Source: UMGS692 sp963653425
Lineage (GTDB): Bacteria > Bacillota > Clostridia > Christensenellales > CAG-314
Assembly: GCA_963653425.1 (NCBI GenBank)
Contig: CAVJWC010000002.1
Coordinates: 198,130 to 262,129 of the forward strand
DNA: 64,000 nt
Direction: 5' to 3'
The position numbers and the translations under genes are program-made. Below are positions 51,130 to 60,266 of this stretch, in pieces. The first letter of the stretch is position 1. Each line of letters opens with the position of its first letter. The notes beneath the pieces were generated by a model. That model did no database searches. It saw only the letters and a list, made by a program, of their open reading frames with translations, and had not been told where the DNA came from.

Positions 51130-51715
51130 GGGCGAAAGATTCACGCTTGTACCGCTTAAAGAGAAAGAATTGGACGAAGCCTGCGCGCTGTGCGACGAAT
51201 GCGTCGGAAGAAACCTTTATAAGAAGGAAGATATAAAAATCGCTTTTGAAGATCGGGACAAGCATTTTCTTTTGCTTAAAGACGAAAAAGGAAAGACCGC
51301 AGGGTATATTTATTACGGTCTGTCTACCGACGAAGAAATTGCAAATTACGCCAAAATAGACGTGAATTTAATCAGACGGATTTATCCGAGCAAGGGTAAA
51401 ATCATAGGAAAGATGCAGTCGATAGGCGTAAAAAGCGAATATCGCGGAGAAGGACTTTCCGCCTTTATGATTAACTTCGTAACGGACAGGCTTAAAAAGC
51501 AGTCGGCAGGCATAGTTTTCTGCGTCTGCTGGAAACCCAAGGGCATAGTTTCGGTGCAGAAAGCTCTTAAAGAATGCGACTTCTCGTTCCTTACCGAAGC
51601 AAAAAAGATATGGTACGACGACGTTGACCTCGTATGTCCCTACTGCAAAGGTCGTTGCGTCTGCGACGCGGACGTTTATTATAAAATACTCGAGGAGGTA
51701 ACCGATGAAACTTAA
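51113..51715 (+). CDS. GNAT N-acetyltransferase-like protein with C-terminal Cys cluster
   Basis: The 200 residues have the GNAT fold: LVPLKEKELDEACALCDECVG, FLLLKDEKGKTAGYIYYG, and the acetyl-CoA loop GVKSEYRGEGLSAFMINFV near 104 (R-x-x-G-x-G/A form altered to RGEGLS). The end carries LVCPYCKGRCVCDAD, a small zinc-binding-like cluster with four Cys. It may acetylate island peptides or another partner. Overlaps the methyltransferase (17 nt) and the phosphatase (11 nt), so tight coupling is likely. Confidence 0.8.
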   Translation: MGSYGKGERFTLVPLKEKELDEACALCDECVGRNLYKKEDIKIAFEDRDKHFLLLKDEKGKTAGYIYYGLSTDEEIANYAKIDVNLIRRIYPSKGKIIGKMQSIGVKSEYRGEGLSAFMINFVTDRLKKQSAGIVFCVCWKPKGIVSVQKALKECDFSFLTEAKKIWYDDVDLVCPYCKGRCVCDADVYYKILEEVTDET

Positions 51716-53726
51716 ACTCCTGCCCAAATTTATCATTTCGCTGGGCGTCGTAGGATTGGTGCTTACCATAGCCGTGTCGCTTTTCGGATACGCCAATACC
51801 AAAAACCGTCTGGAAGAAACCTACGCCGAGAGCGTTATGAGCAACAGCGATACCATAGCGGAAATGCTCGATCCCGTGGACGTACAAATCGTTATCGGCG
51901 AGAAGGGTAACGAAACCGACGTTTACAAAAATATGTGTAATCTCTTCAACGAGATTAAGAAAAAGGCGAAGATTACCTATCTTTCTCTCGTGGTTTTAAG
52001 CGAGAACAGCGTTACCTTCTATATCGACGCCATGGTCGAAGAAATGGGAGACGATCCGCTTAGTCAGATGCCCTACGGAACGACGGTTCTGTATACGGAC
52101 GCGGCTAATCCCGAAGATCCCGCCGACCTTCAGAAGTACGTGGACGCGTGGGAAAGATACAAAGAGAATAAAGGCACGGAAAAACCCTTCCTTACCGATA
52201 ACTCTTACGGATATAACTATTCTTTCGGTTCGATTATTCTCGACGAAGACGGAAAAGCCATAGCGGAAGTTCAGTACATACTCGATATGAGCGACCTGAA
52301 AACCTATCTTAATTCCTTCCTCGTCAATATGGTACTCATATCCTTTGCGGTTATAGCCGTTACTCTCGTGGCTTATATATTCTTCGTAAGAGTAATGGTA
52401 ACGCGCCCCATAGGAAAGCTTACCGACTTTACGGAAGAAATTACGCGTAACAACGCTTTCGAAGGTCAGAGCGTGGAAATAAAGACGGGCGACGAAATAG
52501 AATCGCTCAGCGATTCGTTCAACATCATGCTTGAAAAGCTGGAAGACTATATCGCCAACCTCTCCAAGATAACCGCCGAAAAAGAACGTATAGGAGCGGA
52601 ACTCGACGTTGCGCGTCATATTCAGGCTTCTATGCTTCCCTGTATCTTCCCTGCCTTCCCTCAGCGTAGCGAATTCGATATTTTCGCTTCCATGACGCCC
52701 GCAAAGGAAGTCGGAGGCGACTTTTACGACTTCTTCCTCGTGGACGACGATCATCTGGCTATGGTTATGGCGGACGTTTCTGGTAAAGGCGTTCCGGCGG
52801 CTCTGTTTATGATGATATCCAAAACCCTTATAAAATCCGCCGCGCAGAACGGTCTGTCTCCCAAAGCCGTTCTGGAAAAGGTCAACAATCAGCTCTGCGA
52901 AAACAACGACGCGGAAATGTTCGTAACGGTATGGCTGGGCATTCTCGAAATATCTTCGGGTAAAATGAAGTGCGCCAACGCCGGACACGAATATCCCGCG
53001 ATTATGAGAAAGGGCGGAGACTTCGAACTGTTCAGGGACAAACACGGTTTCGTCCTTGCGGGTATGGAAGGAGCAAAGTACCGCGAATACGAAATCGAAC
53101 TTAACGCCGGCGACAGACTGTTCGTTTATACCGACGGCGTTCCCGAAGCAACCAACTCTTCCGAAGAGCTTTACGGAACGGACAGAATGCTTCTTGCGCT
53201 CAATAAAGCCAAAGACGAATCCTGTCAGGATCTTCTCGGAGCCGTTCACCGCGACGTAGACGCATTCACGGGAGAAGCCGATCAGTTCGACGACATTACC
53301 ATGCTTTGTCTCGAACTCAAATCGACCTCCGCTATGAAAAGCATAAGCGTAGTTCCTTCGTCGGAAACTCTGACGGACGTCACGAATTTCGTGGAAGGCG
53401 TAGTTTCCGAAGCGAACGTTCCAGCGAAGATTGCTTCTCAGATAAATATAGCCGTGGACGAAATCGTCTCCAACGTCGTAAATTACAGCGGAGCGACTCT
53501 TCTCAAAACCGAATGCGGAGTAAACGAAAGTGAAGTTACCGTCAGGTTTTCCGATAACGGCAAGCCCTATAATCCTACGGAAAAGCCCGATCCCGATACG
53601 ACTTTATCCGCGGAAGAACGCAAAATAGGCGGACTGGGAATCTTTATGGTGAAGAAAACCATGGACGAATTCTCGTACGAATATAAAGACGAACGTAACG
53701 TTCTTACCATCGTTAAAAAATTGTGA
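51705..53726 (+). CDS. Membrane sensor SpoIIE-type PP2C phosphatase with C-terminal GHKL domain
   Basis: The 673 residues: TM1 near 8-27, an extracytoplasmic sensor of about 170 residues, TM2 near 203-226, HAMP near 227-280 (TRPIGKLTDFTEEI), a short coiled coil, the PP2C/SpoIIE domain near 300-530 (GGDFYDFF, MADVSGKGVPAALFM, FVYTDGVPEATN, FDDITMLCL with the metal-binding Asp residues), and a GHKL domain near 540-673 (NIAVDEIVSNVVNYS N-box, FSDNGKPYNPTE G1, GGLGIFMVKKTMDE G2). It can in principle both dephosphorylate a STAS protein and phosphorylate one, or bind sigma. By inference it receives an external signal for the island. Confidence 0.93.
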   Translation: MKLKLLPKFIISLGVVGLVLTIAVSLFGYANTKNRLEETYAESVMSNSDTIAEMLDPVDVQIVIGEKGNETDVYKNMCNLFNEIKKKAKITYLSLVVLSENSVTFYIDAMVEEMGDDPLSQMPYGTTVLYTDAANPEDPADLQKYVDAWERYKENKGTEKPFLTDNSYGYNYSFGSIILDEDGKAIAEVQYILDMSDLKTYLNSFLVNMVLISFAVIAVTLVAYIFFVRVMVTRPIGKLTDFTEEITRNNAFEGQSVEIKTGDEIESLSDSFNIMLEKLEDYIANLSKITAEKERIGAELDVARHIQASMLPCIFPAFPQRSEFDIFASMTPAKEVGGDFYDFFLVDDDHLAMVMADVSGKGVPAALFMMISKTLIKSAAQNGLSPKAVLEKVNNQLCENNDAEMFVTVWLGILEISSGKMKCANAGHEYPAIMRKGGDFELFRDKHGFVLAGMEGAKYREYEIELNAGDRLFVYTDGVPEATNSSEELYGTDRMLLALNKAKDESCQDLLGAVHRDVDAFTGEADQFDDITMLCLELKSTSAMKSISVVPSSETLTDVTNFVEGVVSEANVPAKIASQINIAVDEIVSNVVNYSGATLLKTECGVNESEVTVRFSDNGKPYNPTEKPDPDTTLSAEERKIGGLGIFMVKKTMDEFSYEYKDERNVLTIVKKL

Positions 53727-53736
53727 GGTAGAAAAC

Positions 53737-54219
53737 ATGAACAATAATCTTTTCAGGAAATCGAGTATAGACAGGGTGAATTCGCCCGAACAGCTCAACG
53801 AATACATACGCGTCGCCAATCCCAGCGTGTGGATTATTCTCGCTACGGTTATAGTTCTTCTCGTCGGCGTAATAGTCTGGGCTGTGTTCGGAAAGGTCGA
53901 AACCAAAATTTCTACCTGCGTTTCCGTTAACGGAACTACCGCCGTGTGCTACGTTTCGGCAGACGACGCCGCCAAACTCAAAGAAGGAATGGTCATTACC
54001 GTAAGTTCTTCGGGAACTACGGGAAAGATAAAAAGCGTTCCCGATAAACCTGTTCAGCTCGGCGAAGAAACGAGCGATTATATTCTTTACCTTACGGGCT
54101 TTTCGAGAGGAGATTTCTGTTATCTCGTGGAAGTCGAACTCACTGACGTCAACGACGGCGTTTACAGCGCAATAATTACGGTGGACAGTACGAGTCCCAT
54201 TACTTTCGTAATTCATTAG
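53737..54219 (+). CDS. Short NHLM-type HlyD-like secretion protein
   Basis: The first 60 residues, LFRKSSIDRVNSPEQLNEYIRV then a membrane helix (VWIILATVIVLLVGVIVWAVFG, near 31-52), match the N-terminus of membrane-fusion proteins of the NHLM peptide export system. The remaining 100 residues form a small beta-rich outside domain (VSVNGTTAVCYVSADDAAKLKEGMVITV) like the first lipoyl/barrel half of HlyD, without the long coiled-coil. At 160 residues it is far shorter than the usual 250-400, which may suit a single-membrane cell. It sits directly before both ABC exporters. Confidence 0.8.
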   Translation: MNNNLFRKSSIDRVNSPEQLNEYIRVANPSVWIILATVIVLLVGVIVWAVFGKVETKISTCVSVNGTTAVCYVSADDAAKLKEGMVITVSSSGTTGKIKSVPDKPVQLGEETSDYILYLTGFSRGDFCYLVEVELTDVNDGVYSAIITVDSTSPITFVIH

Positions 54220-54235
54220 GCTAAGAGGTGGGAAA

Positions 54236-56422
54236 ATGGCAAACAAGAAAAAAATACCTACCGAGCCTACGAAAAACAAAGTAGCCAAGGTCCCGGTAGT
54301 CATTCAGATGGAGGCTCTCGAATGCGGAGCCGCAAGTCTTGCGATGGTTCTGGCTTATTACGGAAAGTGGGTGTCTCTGGAACGCGTGCGCGCCGATTGC
54401 GGTGTATCGAGAGACGGTTCCAACGCCAAAAACATTCTTAAAGCGGCCCGTTCTTACGGACTTACCGCAAAAGGTTACCGCTACGAACCCGAAGGACTTA
54501 AACAAAACGGAACTTTCCCCTGCATTATCCACTGGAACTTCAACCATTTCGTGGTTCTCTGCGGATTCAAGGGCAATAAAGCCGTTATCAACGATCCTGC
54601 AAAAGGAACTTACAGCGTTCCCATGGAAACTTTCGACAAGTCTTTCACGGGCATTTGTCTTATGTTCGCTCCTTCCGAAGAGTTTCAGCCTTCGGGTAAA
54701 CCCAAGAGCGTGCTTGCTTTCGTTAAAAAGAAACTCTCGGGTGCGGGCGGAGCTTTCGCGCTCGTGGTTATAACCACCGTCATAACTTCGCTTATCGGTA
54801 TAATTACCCCCGGTTTTTCCAACGTCTTTGCCGACCGATTGCTTTCGGGCAGTAATCCCGAGTGGCTTATGCCCTTTATTTACGGAATTTCGGGGCTTGC
54901 CGTCGTGCAGATTATCGTGGCATGGATTCAGACGGTTTACTCCCTTAAAGTCAACGGTAAAATCGCCATAGTCGCAAACAGCGAATATATGTGGCACGTT
55001 CTTCGTCTGCCGATGGAATTCTTCTCTCAAAGAATGGCGGGCGACATAACGGGACGTCGCAGTCAGAACGCTTCCATTGCAGGCACTATAATTTCTACCT
55101 TCGCGCCTCTTGCGATTCAGGGCATAATGATGATTTTCTACCTGTTCGTTATGCTCCGTTACAGCGTGATTCTGTCGCTCGTGGGAATAGCTTCGATATT
55201 CATAAATATGGCGGTAAGCAGTTTCATTTCCAAAAAGAGAATCAACATCACGCGCGTATCCAGCAGAGACGCCGGTAAACTTGCGGGAGCTACCGTAGCG
55301 GGTATAGAAATGATAGAATCCATAAAGTCTTCGGGCGCGGAAAACGGATTCTTCGAAAAATGGTCGGGCTATCAGGCTAACGTAAACGCGGGTACGGTTA
55401 AATTCACCAAGCTTAACGCTTATATGGGAATAATTCCTTCCGTGGTTTCCATGCTCACCAACGCAATCGTACTTATGGGTAGCGTTTATCTTTGTCAGCA
55501 GGGCGAATGGACGGTAGGTATGATTACCGCCTTCTCGGGATTTTTGAATTCCTTCGTTTCGCCCGCAATGCAGTTCGTTTCGGCTTCTCAGGTTATTCAG
55601 GAAATGAGAACGGATATGGAACGTATCGAAGACGTAATGGAATACCCTGCGGATATACCTTCCGTTTCCGAAGATAACGACGAGAATCAGGAATTCGACA
55701 AACTCAGCGGTAAAATCGAACTCAAAAACGTGACCTTCGGATATTCCCGCCTTGCCGAACCTCTTATAAAAGACTTTTCAATGACTCTTCTCCCGGGACA
55801 GAGAGTGGCTTTCGTAGGTCCTTCGGGTTGCGGAAAATCCACCATCTCAAAGCTTATCTCGGGGCTTTACAAACCGTGGTCGGGCGAGATTCTGTTCGAC
55901 GGAAAACCCATAAGCGAAATCAACCGTAGCGTATTTACGGGTTCGCTGTCGGTAGTGGATCAGGATATTATTCTTTTCGAAGACACCATCGCCAACAACA
56001 TAAAGATGTGGGATACTTCGATAGAAGACTTTGAAATGATTCTTGCCGCCCGCGACGCTCAGATACATAACGATATTATGCAGAGAGACGGCGGTTATCA
56101 GTACAAACTTGCCGAAGGCGGTAAGGATTTGTCGGGCGGACAAAGACAAAGACTGGAAATCGCCCGCGTGCTTGCGGAAGATCCTACCATTATCATTATG
56201 GACGAAGCGACGTCGGCTCTTGACGCAAAAACCGAATACGACGTGGTTAAATCTATCGAAAACAGAGGAATTACCTGTATCGTGGTAGCTCACAGACTCA
56301 GTACGATTCGCGACTGCGACGAAATCATCGTTCTCGACAGAGGACAGGTCGTCGAAAGAGGAACGCACGAAGAACTTTACGCAAACGGCGGAGTTTACAC
56401 TCAGCTGGTGTCCAACGAATAA
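54236..56422 (+). CDS. NHLM-type peptidase/ABC transporter (C39 peptidase exporter)
   Basis: This cleaves double-glycine leaders and exports the product. Residues 20-150 are a C39 peptidase: QMEALECGAAS with Cys30, NHFVVLCG with His104 and INDPAKG with Asp120, a complete triad. Six membrane helices near 165-430 follow, then the ATPase near 480-728: GPSGCGKST near 528, LSGGQRQRLEIAR near 632, IIIMDEATSALD near 655 and AHRLSTI. It matches the first ABC protein of NHLM systems. The substrates are almost certainly the GG precursors 2.4 kb downstream. Confidence 0.95.
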   Translation: MANKKKIPTEPTKNKVAKVPVVIQMEALECGAASLAMVLAYYGKWVSLERVRADCGVSRDGSNAKNILKAARSYGLTAKGYRYEPEGLKQNGTFPCIIHWNFNHFVVLCGFKGNKAVINDPAKGTYSVPMETFDKSFTGICLMFAPSEEFQPSGKPKSVLAFVKKKLSGAGGAFALVVITTVITSLIGIITPGFSNVFADRLLSGSNPEWLMPFIYGISGLAVVQIIVAWIQTVYSLKVNGKIAIVANSEYMWHVLRLPMEFFSQRMAGDITGRRSQNASIAGTIISTFAPLAIQGIMMIFYLFVMLRYSVILSLVGIASIFINMAVSSFISKKRINITRVSSRDAGKLAGATVAGIEMIESIKSSGAENGFFEKWSGYQANVNAGTVKFTKLNAYMGIIPSVVSMLTNAIVLMGSVYLCQQGEWTVGMITAFSGFLNSFVSPAMQFVSASQVIQEMRTDMERIEDVMEYPADIPSVSEDNDENQEFDKLSGKIELKNVTFGYSRLAEPLIKDFSMTLLPGQRVAFVGPSGCGKSTISKLISGLYKPWSGEILFDGKPISEINRSVFTGSLSVVDQDIILFEDTIANNIKMWDTSIEDFEMILAARDAQIHNDIMQRDGGYQYKLAEGGKDLSGGQRQRLEIARVLAEDPTIIIMDEATSALDAKTEYDVVKSIENRGITCIVVAHRLSTIRDCDEIIVLDRGQVVERGTHEELYANGGVYTQLVSNE

Positions 56423-56435
56423 AGGAGAATAGAAT

Positions 56436-58619
56436 ATGGGATGGTTTGACGAGCAAATCAAACAGCGTATTCAGCACGATGACGATAATTTTGCCGACGC
56501 TTTCGCCACTATGGCGGAAGTCGTTATGGGCGAACGTATTTCGCGCGCACTGAACGACGATCGTATTCAGGCTAAAAACGCAATAGAAGAAATTCTTAAA
56601 TATTATCACGTAAGACCTACCGAACTTCCCGACGGAATAAAAGATATGAACGACCAGCTCGAATATCTTATGCGTCCTTCGGGCATTATGAGACGAACGG
56701 TAAAACTTCAGGGCGAATGGTATAAAGATTCGGTGGGCGCAATGCTGGGAAGTCGGAAAGACGACGGAAGTCCCGTGGCTTTGTTGCCTTACGGTATCAA
56801 CGGTTATAAGTTCCGCGACGTAAAGACGGGAAAGACCGTCCGCCTCAACAAAAAAACGGCTGAACTTATAGACGAAGAAGCCATATGTTTCTATAAGCCT
56901 CTGCCTCTTAAAAAAATCGGCGTAAAAGACCTTATCGTCTATATCGTGCAGTGTATGTCGGTTGCGGACTTCGTTCTCGTAGGACTGGCTACGCTTGCGG
57001 TAACTCTTATCGGTCTTTTAACCCCTGCCATTCAGAAACTTATTTACGGTTCGGTTATAGAGAACAGGAATCTGCAACTTCTGCTCGCGGTATTCGCCTT
57101 TCTTATCTGTTCGAACATCGCTCAGATTCTGATAGGCGTCACCCGTCAGCTGATTATGAGCCGACTGGGAAGCAAAATGAACGTTCAGGTTCAGGCGGCG
57201 GGAATGATGCGCGTCTTGTCTCTTCCCGCAAAGTTCTTTCAGGAATACGCGGCGGGCGATCTTTCCAGCCGTATGAGTTATCTTCCCGCTTTGTGCGGAA
57301 TGATTTCCAACGCCGTACTTACGACGGGACTTTCGAGTATATTCTCGCTTATTTATATTTCGCAGATGGTTTCTTACGCTTCGAGCCTCGTTATTCCGGG
57401 ACTTATCGTAATAGCCTTCACGGTTATATGCTCGCTTGTCGTCGTTAACGATCAGCTCAAAACTTCGAGAGCGCAGATGAAGGTTGCGGCAAAAGAATCG
57501 GGACTGGAATATTCTTTGCTTACGGGTATTCAGAAGATTCGTCTTTCGGGCGCAGAAAAGCGCGCCTTTGCAAAATGGGCGAATATCTACGCGCAAGACG
57601 CCGACCTTCAATACAACCTTCCGTTTTTCGTTAAGATTTCCAGCGTCGTTTCTACCTGTATTTCTCTCGTAGGAACTATCGTTATCTATTATTATACCAT
57701 AAAAACGAATGTATCGCTTTCCGACTATTACGCTTTCAACAGTGCGTACGGTATGGTAATGGGCGCTTTTTCGTCTCTCGTAGGAATGGCTACCATTTTC
57801 GCGCAGATAAGACCTATGCTCGATATGCTCGAACCCATTCTCAAAACCGTTCCCGAAGTATCGGAAAACAAAAAGGTAATTACCCGTCTTTCGGGCGGAA
57901 TAGAACTCAACAACGTTTCTTTCCGTTACGATCCCAACGGACCGCTTATCGTAGACGATATGAGCCTTAAAATCCGTCCCGGACAGTACGTTGCCATAGT
58001 AGGCGCGACGGGTTGCGGAAAATCCACGCTTATGCGACTTATGCTGGGTTTCGAAACCCCGCAGAAGGGCGCGGTTTATTACGACGGACAGGACCTCGCT
58101 TCCGTCGACCTCAAATCGCTCAGACGCAAAATCGGAACGGTTATGCAGAACGGCAAACTCTTCCAGGGCGATATTTATTCCAATATAGTCATTTCCGCTC
58201 CTCAGCTTACCATGGACGAAGCTTGGGCTGCCGCCGAAAAAGCGGGTATAGCCGACGATATAAGAGCTATGCCTATGGGAATGCACACCATCATTTCCGA
58301 AGGTTCGGGCGGTATTTCGGGCGGACAAAGACAAAGACTCATGATTGCGCGCGCAATTGCGGGCAAACCGAGAATTCTTATGTTCGACGAAGCAACTTCC
58401 GCTCTCGACAACATCACGCAGAAAATCGTTTCCGACTCGCTGGATTCGCTTAAATGCACCCGTATAGTAATCGCGCACCGTCTTTCTACCATAAAGCAGT
58501 GCGACAGAATTATCGTTCTCGATAAAGGCAAAATCATCGAAGACGGCAAGTATCAGGAACTTATAGACAACAACGGATATTTTGCTCAGCTCGTAGCAAG
58601 ACAAAGATTGGAAGACTAA
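56436..58619 (+). CDS. NHLM-type second ABC transporter
   Basis: The 727 residues begin with about 150 non-membrane residues, unlike C39, with helical and beta-like segments (VKLQGEWYKDSVGAMLGSRKDDGSPVALLP in part) typical for ABC2 of NHLM systems. Membrane helices near 175-440 and the ATPase follow: GATGCGKSTLM near 523, ISGGQRQRLMIARAIAG near 627, ILMFDEATSALDN. It is 13 nt behind the C39 exporter and probably pairs with it as a heterodimer. The unusual N-domain may take part in recruiting precursors; that is inference. Confidence 0.93.
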   Translation: MGWFDEQIKQRIQHDDDNFADAFATMAEVVMGERISRALNDDRIQAKNAIEEILKYYHVRPTELPDGIKDMNDQLEYLMRPSGIMRRTVKLQGEWYKDSVGAMLGSRKDDGSPVALLPYGINGYKFRDVKTGKTVRLNKKTAELIDEEAICFYKPLPLKKIGVKDLIVYIVQCMSVADFVLVGLATLAVTLIGLLTPAIQKLIYGSVIENRNLQLLLAVFAFLICSNIAQILIGVTRQLIMSRLGSKMNVQVQAAGMMRVLSLPAKFFQEYAAGDLSSRMSYLPALCGMISNAVLTTGLSSIFSLIYISQMVSYASSLVIPGLIVIAFTVICSLVVVNDQLKTSRAQMKVAAKESGLEYSLLTGIQKIRLSGAEKRAFAKWANIYAQDADLQYNLPFFVKISSVVSTCISLVGTIVIYYYTIKTNVSLSDYYAFNSAYGMVMGAFSSLVGMATIFAQIRPMLDMLEPILKTVPEVSENKKVITRLSGGIELNNVSFRYDPNGPLIVDDMSLKIRPGQYVAIVGATGCGKSTLMRLMLGFETPQKGAVYYDGQDLASVDLKSLRRKIGTVMQNGKLFQGDIYSNIVISAPQLTMDEAWAAAEKAGIADDIRAMPMGMHTIISEGSGGISGGQRQRLMIARAIAGKPRILMFDEATSALDNITQKIVSDSLDSLKCTRIVIAHRLSTIKQCDRIIVLDKGKIIEDGKYQELIDNNGYFAQLVARQRLED

Positions 58620-58717
58620 GCTTTCCGTTTTTCACCGGGTTTTACGGGAATTATAAAGTCGCGTTTAAGGCAAACGATTTTCGCCCGTAAAATATCGGAA
58701 AAAAACGAAAATTACGT

Positions 58718-58746
58718 CTGACAAAAAACGATGAAATCCGTATATA
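58718..58746 (+). promoter_or_regulatory. Island motif copy 2
   Basis: CTGACAAAA at 58718 and CGTATATA at 58739-58746, same 21-nt distance as upstream of the sigma operon. The first block has G for A at the third base. It is about 55 nt before the first precursor gene. Confidence 0.6.
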
Positions 58747-58800
58747 TTAACGAAAGCGTCGTTCACGGAAAGTTTTACGGCGCAAAACAAGGAGAAATTT

Positions 58801-59187
58801 ATGACGAAAACTGAACTTATAGGAAGAGCAAGACGGGCTAAAACTCCCGAAGAACTTATGCTTATCGCCAAAGCCAACAGCTTCGATATGTCCGAAGAAG
58901 AAGCGAAAGCTTACTTCGCCCGTTTTTCCAAGGTAGGGGAACTCAGCGACGACGACCTCTGTAACGTTTCGGGCGGAGGATGCTATTCGGGCGACGGAAG
59001 ACTTGTGGTTTCCGTTCTGTATTCCTGCGACGATTGGATTTGTCATTGCGGAGGCACCACGCATAAAAGCAATTTCGAAGGAATCGTCGACACCTGCGTA
59101 AATTGCAACAGAACCTACGGCTGTAAGAGTTGCAAATACTGTTCTTACGAAAAAGGTTTGTGGCTTTGCAATAAGCACAGAAAATAA
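58801..59187 (+). CDS. Nif11-like-leader RiPP-type precursor 1, Cys-rich class A
   Basis: The 128 residues are split at SGGG/C (residues 58-61). The leader (RARRAKTPEELMLIAKANSF, MSEEEAKAYFARF, GELSDDDL) is the most divergent of the set. The 68-residue core starts CYSGDGRLVVS and ends in CKSCKYCSYEKGLWLCNKHRK (in part), with ten Cys. The middle is unique. Class A cores share the first segment and the tail. It is the first gene after the exporter and has its own motif copy upstream; AAGGAGA ribosome site. No product structure is known to me. Confidence 0.85.
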   Translation: MTKTELIGRARRAKTPEELMLIAKANSFDMSEEEAKAYFARFSKVGELSDDDLCNVSGGGCYSGDGRLVVSVLYSCDDWICHCGGTTHKSNFEGIVDTCVNCNRTYGCKSCKYCSYEKGLWLCNKHRK

Positions 59188-59303
59188 AAACGCGTATAAA
59201 GGCATTCCGTTTACGGCTTTATAAATCTGCCAAGAGGAGTGCCTTAATAATATGTTTTTAATTATATTTATCCCAAAAATATCAACGATAAAAAATTAAA
59301 CGT

Positions 59304-59332
59304 CTAACAAAACCGCTTTTGAAGCGTATATA
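59304..59332 (+). promoter_or_regulatory. Island motif copy 3
   Basis: CTAACAAAACCG from 59304 and CGTATATA at 59325-59332. The extension ACTTATAGAAATAC after it is also shared with the copies at 62395 and (one change) 63677. Confidence 0.75.
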
Positions 59333-59364
59333 CTTATAGAAATACCAAAAAAGGAGTGCTTATA

Positions 59365-59760
59365 ATGGAAAACAAGATTACCCCCGAACTTATCTCAAAG
59401 GCAAAACAAGCCAAAACCCCCGAAGAACTCATCGATATAGCAAAAATCAATAACGTGGAACTTACCGCGGAAGAAGCTAAGGCGTATTTCAATCAGCTCA
59501 ATAAGACGGGAGAGCTCAATGACGACGAACTTAACGACGTTGCGGGCGGAGGATGCCACACGAAAGACGGAAGACTTGTGGTTACGATGTATCATGATTG
59601 CGATGGTTTCATTTGCAAAAACTGTGGAAAAGGAAAGAAATTCGGACTGTACAGCAACAGTTGCGAAGGCGGAGAAACGTTATTGGCTTGCGAGTACTGC
59701 AAATACTGCACCTACGAAAAAGGTTTGTGGCTTTGCAACAATCCTAAAAACATGAAATAA
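59365..59760 (+). CDS. Nif11-like-leader precursor 2, class A
   Basis: 131 residues, junction GGG/C at 61-64. The leader (ITPELISKAKQAKTPEELID, VELTAEEAKAYFNQLNKTGE, LNDDELNDVAGGG) is almost identical in DNA to that of precursor 3. The core of 68 residues starts CHTKDGRLVV and has nine Cys, with CEYCKYCTYEKGLWLCNN as tail. The middle (GFICKNCGKGKKFGLYSNSC in part) has a CxxC pair. ATG 59365 has AAAGGAG. Confidence 0.88.
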   Translation: MENKITPELISKAKQAKTPEELIDIAKINNVELTAEEAKAYFNQLNKTGELNDDELNDVAGGGCHTKDGRLVVTMYHDCDGFICKNCGKGKKFGLYSNSCEGGETLLACEYCKYCTYEKGLWLCNNPKNMK

Positions 59761-59791
59761 AAATAATTAAATAAAAAAAGGAGTAACCCCC

Positions 59792-60229
59792 ATGGATAAC
59801 AAGATTACCCCCGAACTTATAGGAAAGGCAAAACAAGCCAAAACCCCCGAAGAACTCATCGATATAGCAAAAATCAACAACGTGGAACTTACCGCGGAAG
59901 AAGCTAAGGCGTATTTCAATCAGCTCAATAAGACGGGAGAGCTCAATGACGACGAACTTAACGACGTAGCCGGCGGAGGATGCGGATCGATTACGGAACC
60001 GCCCAAATTCAACGTAGGCGATCACGTTTTAGAAGCGGGTTCGTTTACTTGCGGAACGAAACATTGGGACTGGCGCGGAGCTCAGCGAGTCGTGACCGTC
60101 TGCGATTCCACCTATCTCGAAGTAACGAACGTCGGTATGGCAGGAGGAACGCGTCGCGTCTACGACGTAAAGTGTCCCAAGTGCGGAAAGACCGTCACTC
60201 TCAACGAATACGAACTTCGCGAAGCTTAA
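59792..60229 (+). CDS. Nif11-like-leader precursor 3, class B (PPKF-GDHV core)
   Basis: 145 residues, junction GGG/C at 61-64. The 82-residue core differs from class A: CGSITEPPKFNVGDHVLEAG, then a beta-like stretch, then CPKCGKTVTLNEYELRE, a half zinc-ribbon. Precursor 7 shares PPKF.xGDHVL and the CPxC end, and precursor 10 appears to be a truncated relative. The core has only four Cys. The leader is a recent copy of that of precursor 2. Confidence 0.85.
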   Translation: MDNKITPELIGKAKQAKTPEELIDIAKINNVELTAEEAKAYFNQLNKTGELNDDELNDVAGGGCGSITEPPKFNVGDHVLEAGSFTCGTKHWDWRGAQRVVTVCDSTYLEVTNVGMAGGTRRVYDVKCPKCGKTVTLNEYELREA

Positions 60230-60266
60230 AGCCTGCGCGATTAAATAAACGAAAGGAGTAACCCCC

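Noticed and set aside
57018..58604. 528-codon minus-strand frame opposite the second ABC exporter
   Set aside because: Antisense shadow; the plus strand encodes complete ABC motifs.
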